A stretch of DNA of 64,000 bases from SELP01 sp035969385 (GCF_035969385.1 NZ_JAYKKJ010000002.1:310001-374000); one strand, 5' to 3'. Shown: positions 41,515-51,870, numbered from the stretch's first letter. Notes: a model not told the origin generated them from the letters alone. Made by a program: numbers and translations.

Positions 41515-43554
41515 ATGAGCGCTGCCACGCTTCTGAGGTCGGTCTTCGGATTCGACGCCTTCCGCCCCGGCCAGCAGGAGATCGTGGAAGCCGTGGTCGA
41601 GGGCCGCAATACGCTGGCCATCATGCCCACTGGGGGTGGGAAATCCCTGTGTTTCCAGCTTCCGGCCCTTGTCCGCGATGGGGTCACGGTCGTCATTTCG
41701 CCATTGATTGCCCTGATGCGCGATCAGGTGCGCGGGTTGCGCGAGGCCGGGGTAGAGGCGCATGCGCTGACATCGGGCAATACAGATGTCGAAACCGATG
41801 CGGCGTTTCAGGCGCTGACCGCGGGCACATGCAAGCTGCTTTACATGGCGCCGGAACGGCTTGCCTCGGGCGGGGCGCAGCGGCTGCTGCGGCAGGCGGG
41901 CGTGTCCCTGATTGCCGTGGACGAGGCCCATTGCGTCAGCCAATGGGGCCATGATTTCCGCCCCGACTACCTGCGGATTGGAGAGTTGCGGCGGGCGCTG
42001 AACGTGCCGCTGGCCGCCTTCACCGCCACGGCGGATGCCGAAACCCGTGTCGAGATTGTCGAAAAGCTGTTCGATGGGCAGGCCCCGGCGACATTCCTGC
42101 GTGGCTTTGACCGGCCCAACATCCACCTTGCCTTCGCGGTCAAGGACAGCCCGCGCCAGCAAATTCTGTCCTTTGCCGCCGCTCGCAAAGGCCAGTCCGG
42201 GATTGTCTACTGCGGCACCCGCGCCAAGACTGAAACCCTGTCCCGTGCGCTGGCAGAGGCCGGGCATGACACATGCCATTATCACGGCGGGATGGAGGCC
42301 GAGGACCGCCGCGTGGTCGAGGCGCGGTTTCAGCAGGACGACGGGTTGATCGTCTGCGCCACGGTGGCCTTTGGCATGGGGATCGACAAACCCGATATCC
42401 GCTGGGTTGCCCATGCGGACCTGCCCAAAAGTATCGAAGCCTATTATCAGGAAATCGGCCGCGCCGGACGCGATGGTGCCCCCGCCGAAACCCTGACCCT
42501 GTTCGGCCCCGATGACATCCGATTCCGCCGCCAGCAGATCGACGAAGGGCTGGCGCCGCCGGAACGCCGCGCCGCCGATCACGGCCGGCTGAATGCATTG
42601 TTGGGATTGGCAGAGGCGCTGAGCTGCCGCCGTCAGACCCTTCTGGGCTATTTCGGAGAGGAGGCCGCGCCTTGCGGCAATTGCGACCTGTGCGACCAGC
42701 CGCCCGAAGTGTTTGACGGCACGACCCCGGTCCGCATGGCCCTGTCCGCGGCGCTGCGCACCGGGGAAAGTTTCGGGGCCGGGCATCTGATCGAGATTTT
42801 GCTGGGGTCCGACACGGACAAGATCCGTCAGCGCGGTCACGACAGCCTGCCGACCTATGGCGTGGGCAAGGAATACGACCGGCGCCAATGGCAGGCGATC
42901 TTTCGGCAGATGATGGGGCACGACCTTCTGCGCCCGGACCCAGAACGCCACGGCGGATTGCGGATGACGGACCGCGCCCGCCCGATCCTGCGAGGCGAGG
43001 AAAGCATCGACTTGCGCCGCGACACCATCCGCGCCGCCAAGGGCAAGGGCCTGCGCGTCAAGATGCTGGTGAGCGAGGAAGACGCGCCGCTTCTGTCCGC
43101 GCTCAAGGCTAAGCGGCGGGCGCTGGCCGAGGCGGCAGGTGTTCCCGCCTATATCATCTTCAACGACCGGACCCTGATTGAGATGGCCGAAAAGCGCCCC
43201 GTGACTCTGGACGCCATGGCGCAGATCGGCGGGGTCGGGGCGAAAAAGCTGGAAAGCTACGGCGATGCCTTCCTGTCGGTGATCGCGGGCGCGGTGGATG
43301 AGGTGCACCCGGCCCGCCGCAAACTGGCCGGTCGGGCAGAGGGCACGGTCTATGACCGGCTACTGGCCGTTCAGGCCGATCTGGCGCGGGGAGAGACGGG
43401 ATTGGACAAGCCCATGTCCTGCACCGCCGCGCAGCTGGCCAAGGTCGCCAAGGCCCGGCCGTCCGACCTTGGCGCGCTGGCCCGTTTGATCGGGGACAGG
43501 CATTCCGAACGGTTCGGCTCAGCCTTCCTGTCGGTTTTGCAGGACGACGGCTAG
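41515..43554 (+). CDS. recQ: ATP-dependent DNA helicase RecQ
   Basis: The 679-residue helicase unwinds DNA 3' to 5' in recombination and repair. The helicase motifs are complete: motif I TGGGKSLCFQLPAL, motif II AVDEAHCVSQWGHDFRPDY, motif V GMGIDKPDIRWV, and motif VI QEIGRAGRDG. The RQC domain has a zinc site in CGNCDLCDQPPE, and the HRDC domain covers about 510-590. The stop codon overlaps the convergent pbpC stop by four bases. The length and domain order are standard for full RecQ. Confidence 0.97.
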   Translation: MSAATLLRSVFGFDAFRPGQQEIVEAVVEGRNTLAIMPTGGGKSLCFQLPALVRDGVTVVISPLIALMRDQVRGLREAGVEAHALTSGNTDVETDAAFQALTAGTCKLLYMAPERLASGGAQRLLRQAGVSLIAVDEAHCVSQWGHDFRPDYLRIGELRRALNVPLAAFTATADAETRVEIVEKLFDGQAPATFLRGFDRPNIHLAFAVKDSPRQQILSFAAARKGQSGIVYCGTRAKTETLSRALAEAGHDTCHYHGGMEAEDRRVVEARFQQDDGLIVCATVAFGMGIDKPDIRWVAHADLPKSIEAYYQEIGRAGRDGAPAETLTLFGPDDIRFRRQQIDEGLAPPERRAADHGRLNALLGLAEALSCRRQTLLGYFGEEAAPCGNCDLCDQPPEVFDGTTPVRMALSAALRTGESFGAGHLIEILLGSDTDKIRQRGHDSLPTYGVGKEYDRRQWQAIFRQMMGHDLLRPDPERHGGLRMTDRARPILRGEESIDLRRDTIRAAKGKGLRVKMLVSEEDAPLLSALKAKRRALAEAAGVPAYIIFNDRTLIEMAEKRPVTLDAMAQIGGVGAKKLESYGDAFLSVIAGAVDEVHPARRKLAGRAEGTVYDRLLAVQADLARGETGLDKPMSCTAAQLAKVAKARPSDLGALARLIGDRHSERFGSAFLSVLQDDG

Positions 43555-45587
43555 GGCGTCAGAAGCTCGATCTCGGCTCTGGCCGAGCGTCCTTCGGCAT
43601 CGATCACCGTCAGGGCCGAAAACCCACGCCCAAGGGCGTCGATCTGAATCTCGCGCCGATGGGTCGTGCCGACGGGAACGCCGTTGGCCAGCCATGTGAA
43701 GGGGCCTGCTCCGTCGCTGACCCGCGCCACCAGACCGCCGCTGGCAATCCTTGCGCCATCTGGGGGAAAGGCGATGCGCGGCGCGCCCTCGTCCAGCTGT
43801 CCGCCTCTTGGCCGGAACCGTTGCAGGGGCAGCGGCAGTTGCGCGGTGGGCAGAAGCAGTGTGGCGGGGGGCGGTGGCGGGATCGGGTCGATCCGCGGTT
43901 TCAGCCGCTCAAAGGCTTCGAACATAATCGGTGCGGCAAGGTCGGCGCCAAAGGCCCCCGGAACCGGCGTTCCATCCGCCCGACCCATCCACACCGCCAC
44001 CACATGCCGCCCGTCGAACCCCACCGCCAGCGCATCCCGATGCCCGTAGGAGGTGCCGGTCTTGAAGGCGATCCCAGCGCCCTGCACCCCGGCCGGGCGT
44101 GGCGCCTGCAACAGGATGTCGGCAACCTGCCAGGCCGCGACCTCTCCGACGATCCGTTGCGGCGCGAAACCGTCCGACGGGTCAGGCAGGGCCCGCAGAT
44201 CGACGGCGACGCCGCCCTGCGCAAGGCCCGCGTAAAGCCGGACCAGATCGTCGAGCGTCATGCCCACACCGCCCAGTGAAACCGCAAGACCCGGCCGCCC
44301 TCCGGGCAAGACCGGATCGGCCCCGGCCCGGCGCAATCCGGCTAGAACATGCTCTGGCCCCAGCGCTTCGGTCAGGCTGACAACGGGGATGTTCAGCGAC
44401 CATTGCAGCGCATCCCGCACCCGGATGTCGCCGCGATAGGCCCCGTCGAAGTTCTGCGGCCGATAGCCGTTGAAATCCATTGGCCGATCCGCGATCAGCG
44501 TTTCGGGATGGGCCAGCCCATTGTCAAAGGACAGCGCGTAGACCAGCGGCTTGAGCGTCGATCCGGGCGACCGAACCGCCTGTGTGAGGTCCAGAAATCC
44601 GCCCCGCCGATCCGCCGCATAGGCGCCCGACCCGACAGTGGCGAGGATCTCGCCGGTCTGGTGATCCGCGATCATCACGGCCACCTGCACCCGGTCCGTC
44701 CGCTGCGCAACGGCGGCCTGCGCAAGGTCTTCAATCCGGGCCTGAAGTCCGGCGTCGAGCGTGGTCCGGACAACGCGCGGCCCGCCCGCAGCGACCAGCC
44801 GGTCCGACAGGTGCGGCGCCAGCGTTGGAAAGGGGCGGCGGTCGTCGGGCATCGGTTCAGACATGGCAGCGCGGGCAGTTTCGGCCTCCAGCACCCCGTC
44901 CGAAACCATCCGAATTAGCACTCGGTTGCGGGCGGCCAGCGCGGTTTCCGGATGCCGGTCGGGCCGCCGCGACTCGGGTGATTGTGGCAGGGCGACCAGA
45001 AGCGCGGCCTCTGCCGGGGTCAGCCGCTCGGGCGGTTTGCCGAACCATGTGAAACTCGCGGCCCGCACCCCTTCGACATTGCCGCCGAATGGCGCGAGGT
45101 TCAGGTAAAGCGTCAGGATCTCGTCCTTGGACAGTTGACGTTCCAGCGCCAGCGCGACCCGGATCTGACGCAGTTTGCCGGACCAGCGCCCGGTGCCGCT
45201 GTCCTCAAGCAACCGGGCCACCTGCATGGTCAGTGTAGACCCGCCCGAGACGACCTCTTGCCGACCAAGCGCCTGCGCCGCCGCCCGCGCCATGGCCAGA
45301 GGATCGACGCCTGCGTGGCCGCGGAACCGCTTGTCCTCGTAGCGGATCAGCATGGCAAGGTAGGTTGGGTCGACGGACGCGGGATCGGTGCCCATCCGCC
45401 AGCGTCCATCCGCCACCGTATAGGCGCGCAACAGGGTTCCGTCCCGGTCCAGAACCTCGATCGATTGGGCGATTTCAAGCGTGGGCAGATCGGTCGCATC
45501 GATCCAGATATCGACCCTGTCCCGGCCCAAAGCCGCCGCCCAAAGGACGACGGCAAGGGTCAGGCAAAGATGCCCCGCGCGGATCAT
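43551..45587 (-). CDS. pbpC: penicillin-binding protein 1C
   Basis: The 678-residue bifunctional enzyme has an N-terminal hydrophobic anchor (MIRAGHLCLTLAVVLWAAAL). The glycosyltransferase 51 motifs are RYEDKRFRGHAGVD and GGSTLTMQVARL, and the transpeptidase motifs are SPGSTLKPLVYAL (SxxK), WSLNIP (SxN) and KTGTSYGHRDA. The C-terminal BiPBP_C-type domain (about 600-678) marks it as PBP1C. The ATG at 45587 overlaps the stop of the alpha-2-macroglobulin gene (ATGA), the usual partner of pbpC. Confidence 0.95.
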   Translation of the reverse strand: MIRAGHLCLTLAVVLWAAALGRDRVDIWIDATDLPTLEIAQSIEVLDRDGTLLRAYTVADGRWRMGTDPASVDPTYLAMLIRYEDKRFRGHAGVDPLAMARAAAQALGRQEVVSGGSTLTMQVARLLEDSGTGRWSGKLRQIRVALALERQLSKDEILTLYLNLAPFGGNVEGVRAASFTWFGKPPERLTPAEAALLVALPQSPESRRPDRHPETALAARNRVLIRMVSDGVLEAETARAAMSEPMPDDRRPFPTLAPHLSDRLVAAGGPRVVRTTLDAGLQARIEDLAQAAVAQRTDRVQVAVMIADHQTGEILATVGSGAYAADRRGGFLDLTQAVRSPGSTLKPLVYALSFDNGLAHPETLIADRPMDFNGYRPQNFDGAYRGDIRVRDALQWSLNIPVVSLTEALGPEHVLAGLRRAGADPVLPGGRPGLAVSLGGVGMTLDDLVRLYAGLAQGGVAVDLRALPDPSDGFAPQRIVGEVAAWQVADILLQAPRPAGVQGAGIAFKTGTSYGHRDALAVGFDGRHVVAVWMGRADGTPVPGAFGADLAAPIMFEAFERLKPRIDPIPPPPPATLLLPTAQLPLPLQRFRPRGGQLDEGAPRIAFPPDGARIASGGLVARVSDGAGPFTWLANGVPVGTTHRREIQIDALGRGFSALTVIDAEGRSARAEIELLTP

Positions 45588-48500
45588 TGCAGGATCGTCA
45601 CCTCGCCCGCGTTGGTCCATGCGCGGCGGTCGGGCCGATACATGTCTTCAACGCTGGCCGCCGGGTGGTGGAAGGTGCCCGGCGAAACCGCCCGCGCGAT
45701 ATAGGCCAGCCGGAACGGCTGATCCGACCGCCAGTCCACCGCCGCAAGGAACCTGTCGGACCGGAATTCGGCCGACTGGGTCGCGACGGGGTCCAGCCAG
45801 TCCAGCGCCCGGATATCCCCGGCGTTCAGCAGGTTGGGGTTGTCGATCTCGTAGCCCGCCGCCAGCGGATCGGACACCATCAGCCGCCCCTCCTGCCGCC
45901 CGAACGGCGTGACCGTCAGGACGGTGACAAGGCGGGTGCCGACGGACACATCCGATGGGGCGACCGGGTCGCCGTCCATCGTGTAATAGCTGCGCTCGAT
46001 TGCATAGCCGTTGCCACCGGCGGGTTCGGGCGTTGCTGGAACACCAAAGGTGGTGACGGTCAGTTCCGTCGCCCGGTCACCGGTGTTCGACACTTGGATC
46101 GGGGCCGCATCGGTCTGCCCTTCAAGCACCCGGACCAGCGGGCCGGTGGCCGGTTCGCCGTCAAACTCGATTCCGGCGGTCGACAGGTCCGCGATCAGCG
46201 CGTTGGCGGCCATCAGGGTCCATGCGGCCTCTTGCGTGGACAGGTGGCGCCCGGAATTGGCAACCTGCCGCGCGATCATGTCCCGGTCCACCGCTGTGCT
46301 GCCCGCCTCGACCGCAAGTGCCAGAACGGCGGCGGCATCGCGATGGGTGGTGCCGAAATCGGCCCGCCAGATCGGGGCCTCGGACCCGTCGACAAACCGC
46401 GCGGCCAAAAGCACCCCGGCCCGGCGGAACAGGGCATCGGCGCGGGTCTGGTCGCCATACATCGCAAGTGCAGTCCCCAGCTGCGCCAGCGCCAGCGGGG
46501 TCGCGAACGCCTCGGCCCGTTGATCCGCGTAGTAGCGCAGATCGCCGACCGCAGCGGCCCCTTCGCGGGCCAGAACCATCAGCGCATAGGCCAGATCACC
46601 ACCGCCGCTGTCGAAATCGGGGTAGTAGTTGACCCGGTTGCGCAGGTTGTCGATGGCATTGCGGAAGGCGATATCGGGGACATCGTGCCCCTGCGCCCGC
46701 GCCCTGCTCAGGAAGTCCGAGACATAGGCATCAAGCCAGAGATCGCCCGAGTAAGGCCCCCACAGCCCGAAGGCCCCGTTGGCGGATTGGTTGGCCAGAA
46801 CCTGGGCCACGGCCTGATCAATCCGGTCAGATACGCGGTCCCGACCGGCAAGGCCCATCGCGGTTGCAACCTCGTCGAAATACAACAGCGGCATCGCCTG
46901 CGAGGTGACCTGTTCAGTGCAGCCATAGGGGTAGCGGTCCAGCGCGTTCAGCAGGCCCGGCGCATCGAACCGCGCGAGGGGGCCGACCGATAGCGTTGCG
47001 CTGCCGGTGCCATCGGCAAGACCGGCAAAGACGTTGCTGTCGAAGGTGAACACCTCGCCGGGGGCAAGGTTGAACCGGGACTGTCGGGTCATTTCCGGGT
47101 CATTGCGAACCACGGGGATTGTCAGGTGCCGTTCAAGGGTGGTGCCGTCCGGCGTGGTCAGGATGAGGGTCACCTCGTGGATGCCGGGGTCGACCGCTGC
47201 GACCGGCAGGCCAAAGCTGACCTTTTCACCTTCTTCAAGGGTGAACCGCGCGGGCACCTCCTGCGCGGCCAGTGCTACGCCATCGCCCTGCACTCGCAGC
47301 GCCATTTCACCGGCGGGTCCGTTCGCGTGGACGACCTCTAACAGGATGCGGCTTTGGTCACCGGGGGCAAAGAACCGTGGGGCAGAGGCCGTCAGAACCA
47401 CAGGATCGCGCACCAAGACATCCGCCTCGGCCTGACCGACCCCGGTTTCGGACCAAGCGATTGCCATCAGTCGAACGGTGCCATTGAAGGCAGGCAGGTC
47501 AAAACGGATCTCGGCCCGCCCATCCGGGCCGACGGTGACGGGGCCTTCGAAGAAGGTGACCAGTTCCTCGGTCGGTGGGGGCGACTGCATGCCCATCTGA
47601 GCCATGGCATCGCCGCCCGACCGGACCGCGCCCATCGAGCCGTTCAGCCCGTCGATCAGCCGCCCGTAAAGATCGCGCAGTTCCACCCCAAGCCGCCGCT
47701 GGCCGAAGTAATGGCCGGACGGATCGGGGTTGTCGAAGCCGGTGATGTTGAGAATTCCAAGATCCACGGCGGCAAGGGTCACATGGGCGGTATCGCCCTC
47801 TGACAGGCCCGCGACGTCGATCCCCACGGTCATCGGCTGCCGGGGGCGCATCACCTCTGGCGCGTCCAGCCGAACCGAAAGCTGTTTTGGACCCGGATCA
47901 ACCGATGCGTAGCCCAGCCCAAGCGCGCGCGCCGGATTGTGCCCGGCCTGCACGTCCATGGGTCGGATGACGCTCGCGGTGACATAGGCCCCCGCGCCCC
48001 AGTCGTCGGTCACTGTCAGCGGGATCAGGTTTTCGCCCTCGGTCACCGCGACCGCCTCCATATGGATCACGCGGTTCGACATGACCGTCACCAGTGCGGT
48101 CCCGGCATAGCGCGGCACGATCCGGAAGGTGGCCATGTCGCCGATCTGGTAGCTTTCGGCGTCAAGCGAGGCCTCCAGCAGGTCGGGCGTATCGCCCGCG
48201 TCCGCTGGGGCATACCAGCCCGCGTAGAACCCGGTCGAGGACGCCACATAGCTGCCATCGGTGCGTTCCACGACAATCTCGTAGCGGCCCCAGTCCACGT
48301 CGGCGGACACCTCGACCGGCTCGCCGCCAAGGGTGGCCGTGCCGCTTGCAACCTCGGTCCGGGTGGTGACGGCATCCCATTCCCAGCTGCCATAGAGCGA
48401 ATACCACTGATAGCGCGTCCGGACCCGGTTAACGGTCCATTTCACCTGCATCTCTGCCGGGGACAGGTCCGGGCCAAGGCCGATCAGGGCGAACCGGGCG

Positions 48501-51016
48501 CGGCCGCCTTCGGGCACGACACCGTCGAACCGGGGGTTGATCCCGATCATCGGGCCATCGGGTAGAACTGGCGCGGTGATCTGCCGTTCCACCGGGCGGC
48601 CAGATCCTTCAGACACACGGGCCGTGACCCGCATTTCCAACGGCCGTCCCTCTGCCGAAACCTCGGGCAGGGGCACGGCAAGCCGCGCCTGTCCATCGCT
48701 GTCGGTCCTTGTGCCGGGCAGAACGTCGCGGCGCGCGTCGAACCCTTCGTCGTGGCGGCCAAAGCGGTAGCCTTCAAACCCTTCGACCGCGCTGGCAGCC
48801 CGAAGAAGCACATCGCCTTCCACCGCCAGATCGGCGGCGGGGGGGCCGAACAGATACCGCGCCGACAGGTCCAGCATCGGAACGTCGCCCAATCGGATCG
48901 CCCCGTCGGGCAGGGTCAGGTCGAAATCAATTCGCTCGGGCAGGAAATCCTCGACCAGAACGGTCGTGCTGGCCAGTGCCGGGGCATCCACATCCGCATG
49001 GACCGAAATCCGCCAGGGCCCGCGCGGGGCAGAGGCGGCGACCGGCAGGGCGAAGACATGGCCGCCCGCAATGTCCTCACCCGAGAAATGCCGCGAATAT
49101 TCCACCCCGTCCGGACGGCGCAGGATCGCGGTCAGCGGCAGGCCCGGCAGCGCGGCGGCAGAGGCATCCCGCGCAAGGGCGGTCAGATGGATAACCTCGC
49201 CCGCGCGATAGGCGCCCCTGTCGGTCGCGATGAAGGCGTCGATCGCGCCAGCCGGGTCGCGGCCTTCGACGCCCCGGTCCGACAGGTCGAAGGCGGCGGC
49301 CGTCAACGACAGAAAGGCAAGGTCATCGCCCTTGCGCACCGTCACCATGGCCGGGGCGGCAGAGCCGGTGCCGCGTGTCAGGCCAGGATCGAAACGGGCC
49401 ACCCCGTCGGCATCGGACAGGGCCGTGCCAAGAACGGCGTTTGCCTCGGACAAGAGCGTGACCTCTGCGCCGTCGGCAGCGGAGGCATCGGCCAGTGACC
49501 GTACCGCGACCGTCAAGCCGTCCGTGCCAAGGAAGGTCGCCATGCCAAGGTCCGACAGGACGAACCACTGGGTCGCGGGCGGGGTTTCATAGGGGTCGGC
49601 GCCGGGCACCCGTGCGACCAGTGCAAATATGCCGGGCTCCTGCCCCTCCAGCGGCTCTGCCAGGGGGACGCGGGTCAGCATGTCGCGGTTCAACTCAACC
49701 TGAAGCTCTGCGGTACCCGACCAGATTTCCGTGGCCATCTGGGCCGACAGATACCCTTCGCTCCAGCCGTAAAGCGGACTGCCAAGAAGGTCCTCCTGCA
49801 TGGCGCGGACAAGGTTCCGGTCGGTCATCCGGTAAAGCGTCAGCTCTGCCTCTGGCAGATTGACCGACTGAAGCGGGATTGCCGCCTCGGACGTGCGGGG
49901 CAGGACGTAGCCATTGGTCAGCACACTGACCGACGGGGACCGATCCCGAACGTAAAGGGTCAGTTCCACCGGCCGAACCAGCGCTTCGCCACTCGCGGCG
50001 GGAAGGCCCTCGCGCAGGACGATGCGGGTGCGGCTACCATGGTCCACCCCAGCGATGCACAACCGGTCGCCCGAAGTTTCGACGGTCATCCGACTGTCGG
50101 GCAGTTGGACGAAGGGGGTGTAGTCGACGCCCGCCCGGATCAGCGGTTCCGAGAAGATCGCGCAAATGCGGGGGCTGGCGATTTCGGCCTCGACCTGCGT
50201 GTCGGCGACGCGGAACCCGTATTTGGCGATAGCGTCATCCAGTTGCGCCTCGATATCGCGGCGCGGCTGGATATCCAGTGCCAGTCGCAGCGCCGGGATC
50301 ATGTCCCGCCCGCGCCCACCCGCCTCCAGTGCGATGGCCAGATCGCCAAGGGCGGTGGCGCGGGCGCCATCAGTTTGCGCCCGCAGGTAGGCTGCAACAG
50401 ACGCGGGAACCGCACGCGCCCGAATGCGGTTCTGTTCGCCCCGGTCAGAGCTTGTTGCGATGCGCGCCAGACGCGCGTAATCGAGCCACGTTTCCGGCAG
50501 GTCCGAAACCGAAGCCGATGCCCCGGTCAGGCGGAAGGCGTTGAGAAGGTCCCCCGAGGCTTCGCGGGCTCGGGCGGCGGCCAGAAGCTCCGCCGCGCTG
50601 CGTTCGTCCGAGGAATGCAGCCGCCCAATATCCCGGGCCAGGTCATAGGCCGCCACCAGATCCGCATCGCGCAGGAAGGACAGATCGGTCGCCCGTGCCG
50701 TGGCATTGGCCAGAACTGCAGGGTCAGTTGGCAAAATGCGGCCTGAAATCGCACCGTCATAGGGCGAAAGCTCGGACACGCCCGCCTTTGGGAAACAGGC
50801 CCCGGACCGCTGATTGAAGGTAAAGGCCCGGCATTGGGAATTCGACAGGCACGCGGTCTGGCAGGCGTCCAGAGTGGTGTCGAAGATATTTGCAAGGTCC
50901 GAGCCGTAGAAATCGACATTGCGGGAAATCGCCACCCTGTTTTCCGGCACGTAATCCTCGGCCATCGAATGGGAGGGCAAGGTCAAGGCAATCAGCAAAA
51001 GGGAAAGCAGGCGCAT
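45584..51016 (-). CDS. bacterial alpha-2-macroglobulin family protein with N-terminal PAN/Apple domain
   Basis: The 1810-residue periplasmic protein traps proteases that enter the envelope. A signal peptide (MRLLSLLLIALTLPSHSMA) has no lipobox Cys, unlike E. coli YfhM. A PAN/Apple domain follows (about residues 30-85, with ACQTACLSNSQCRAFTFNQ). MG domains run from about 250 on. The thioester motif C1366-T-E-Q is in YPYGCTEQVTSQAMP, and the thiol-ester-containing domain and C-terminal receptor-binding region follow. The ATG at 51016 has GGAG seven bases upstream. It is directly followed by pbpC, with which it forms the conserved defence-and-repair pair. Confidence 0.94.
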   Translation of the reverse strand: MRLLSLLLIALTLPSHSMAEDYVPENRVAISRNVDFYGSDLANIFDTTLDACQTACLSNSQCRAFTFNQRSGACFPKAGVSELSPYDGAISGRILPTDPAVLANATARATDLSFLRDADLVAAYDLARDIGRLHSSDERSAAELLAAARAREASGDLLNAFRLTGASASVSDLPETWLDYARLARIATSSDRGEQNRIRARAVPASVAAYLRAQTDGARATALGDLAIALEAGGRGRDMIPALRLALDIQPRRDIEAQLDDAIAKYGFRVADTQVEAEIASPRICAIFSEPLIRAGVDYTPFVQLPDSRMTVETSGDRLCIAGVDHGSRTRIVLREGLPAASGEALVRPVELTLYVRDRSPSVSVLTNGYVLPRTSEAAIPLQSVNLPEAELTLYRMTDRNLVRAMQEDLLGSPLYGWSEGYLSAQMATEIWSGTAELQVELNRDMLTRVPLAEPLEGQEPGIFALVARVPGADPYETPPATQWFVLSDLGMATFLGTDGLTVAVRSLADASAADGAEVTLLSEANAVLGTALSDADGVARFDPGLTRGTGSAAPAMVTVRKGDDLAFLSLTAAAFDLSDRGVEGRDPAGAIDAFIATDRGAYRAGEVIHLTALARDASAAALPGLPLTAILRRPDGVEYSRHFSGEDIAGGHVFALPVAASAPRGPWRISVHADVDAPALASTTVLVEDFLPERIDFDLTLPDGAIRLGDVPMLDLSARYLFGPPAADLAVEGDVLLRAASAVEGFEGYRFGRHDEGFDARRDVLPGTRTDSDGQARLAVPLPEVSAEGRPLEMRVTARVSEGSGRPVERQITAPVLPDGPMIGINPRFDGVVPEGGRARFALIGLGPDLSPAEMQVKWTVNRVRTRYQWYSLYGSWEWDAVTTRTEVASGTATLGGEPVEVSADVDWGRYEIVVERTDGSYVASSTGFYAGWYAPADAGDTPDLLEASLDAESYQIGDMATFRIVPRYAGTALVTVMSNRVIHMEAVAVTEGENLIPLTVTDDWGAGAYVTASVIRPMDVQAGHNPARALGLGYASVDPGPKQLSVRLDAPEVMRPRQPMTVGIDVAGLSEGDTAHVTLAAVDLGILNITGFDNPDPSGHYFGQRRLGVELRDLYGRLIDGLNGSMGAVRSGGDAMAQMGMQSPPPTEELVTFFEGPVTVGPDGRAEIRFDLPAFNGTVRLMAIAWSETGVGQAEADVLVRDPVVLTASAPRFFAPGDQSRILLEVVHANGPAGEMALRVQGDGVALAAQEVPARFTLEEGEKVSFGLPVAAVDPGIHEVTLILTTPDGTTLERHLTIPVVRNDPEMTRQSRFNLAPGEVFTFDSNVFAGLADGTGSATLSVGPLARFDAPGLLNALDRYPYGCTEQVTSQAMPLLYFDEVATAMGLAGRDRVSDRIDQAVAQVLANQSANGAFGLWGPYSGDLWLDAYVSDFLSRARAQGHDVPDIAFRNAIDNLRNRVNYYPDFDSGGGDLAYALMVLAREGAAAVGDLRYYADQRAEAFATPLALAQLGTALAMYGDQTRADALFRRAGVLLAARFVDGSEAPIWRADFGTTHRDAAAVLALAVEAGSTAVDRDMIARQVANSGRHLSTQEAAWTLMAANALIADLSTAGIEFDGEPATGPLVRVLEGQTDAAPIQVSNTGDRATELTVTTFGVPATPEPAGGNGYAIERSYYTMDGDPVAPSDVSVGTRLVTVLTVTPFGRQEGRLMVSDPLAAGYEIDNPNLLNAGDIRALDWLDPVATQSAEFRSDRFLAAVDWRSDQPFRLAYIARAVSPGTFHHPAASVEDMYRPDRRAWTNAGEVTILQ

Positions 51017-51087
51017 CAATCGACTCCATCGGGCAACAATGCCCAAAGGGTCGCACCTGTCCGGCTGTCTGGCAATGATTCCCCGGA

Positions 51088-51870
51088 TTATCCGGCGGTA
51101 GTAACCGGGTAGGGGCGGACGAAGGCGAGGGTGTTGCCCTCGCTCAGCTTTGGATCAAAGCGGTATCCGCCACTTTCGAAACCCTTGATGGCTTCGGCAT
51201 CCGTCAGCCGGTTTTCGACGATAAAGCGGGCCATGGCGCCCCGTGCCCGCTTGGCAAAGAAGGATACGATCCGGGGTTTGCCGTCCTTGTCTTCGTAGAA
51301 TTGCGGGGTCACGACCCGGAGTTTCAGCGCCTTTGTGTCGGCGGCGCCGAAATATTCCTGGCTGGCGCAGTTGACCAAGGTGTCGGTCCCAACGGCGGCG
51401 GCCTGCGCATTCAGGGCCTTGGCGATCGTATCGCCCCAGTAGTCATAGAGCGATTTCCCCCGCCGCGTCTTCAACCGGCTGCCCATCTCCAGCCGGTAGG
51501 GCTGGATTCCGTCCAGCGGTCGCAGCAGGCCATAAAGGCCGGACAGGATGCGCAAATGGTCTTGGGCCCAGCGCAGATCATCCTCGGACAGGGTCTTGGC
51601 CTCGAGCCCCTGATAGGTGTCGCCGTTGAAGATGAAGGCGGCCGGTTTCACCCGGTCCGGGGTCGGGTCGGCCATGAAATCGCGGAACCGGTCCCGGTTC
51701 AGTCGCGCCAGATCGTCCGAGATCGACATCAGCTTTTTCAGATCACCCAATGTGAGGTTGCGCGACGTCTTGGCCAGCCGTAGCGCGTCCTCGGCAAATT
51801 CAGGCTGGGTCGGGTCGATCCCGACCGGGTCAAGGTCAAGCGACTTCGCTGGGGAAATGACGGTCAGCAT
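51088..51870 (-). CDS. yaaA: peroxide stress protein YaaA (DUF328/UPF0246)
   Basis: The 260-residue protein matches the YaaA family from MLTVISPAKSLDLDP through AAFIFNGDTYQGLEAKTL, YDYWGDTIAK and KRARGAMARFIVENRLTDAEAIKGF. YaaA limits free iron and protects DNA from hydrogen-peroxide damage in E. coli. It is upstream of the alpha-2-macroglobulin gene on the same strand, 71 bases apart. The ATG at 51870 gives the family length; codons further upstream are not conserved. Confidence 0.94.
   Translation of the reverse strand: MLTVISPAKSLDLDPVGIDPTQPEFAEDALRLAKTSRNLTLGDLKKLMSISDDLARLNRDRFRDFMADPTPDRVKPAAFIFNGDTYQGLEAKTLSEDDLRWAQDHLRILSGLYGLLRPLDGIQPYRLEMGSRLKTRRGKSLYDYWGDTIAKALNAQAAAVGTDTLVNCASQEYFGAADTKALKLRVVTPQFYEDKDGKPRIVSFFAKRARGAMARFIVENRLTDAEAIKGFESGGYRFDPKLSEGNTLAFVRPYPVTTAG

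Noticed and set aside
41410..43308. Long minus-strand open frame opposite recQ
   Set aside because: RecQ carries all helicase motifs on the plus strand; the antisense frame shows no domain.
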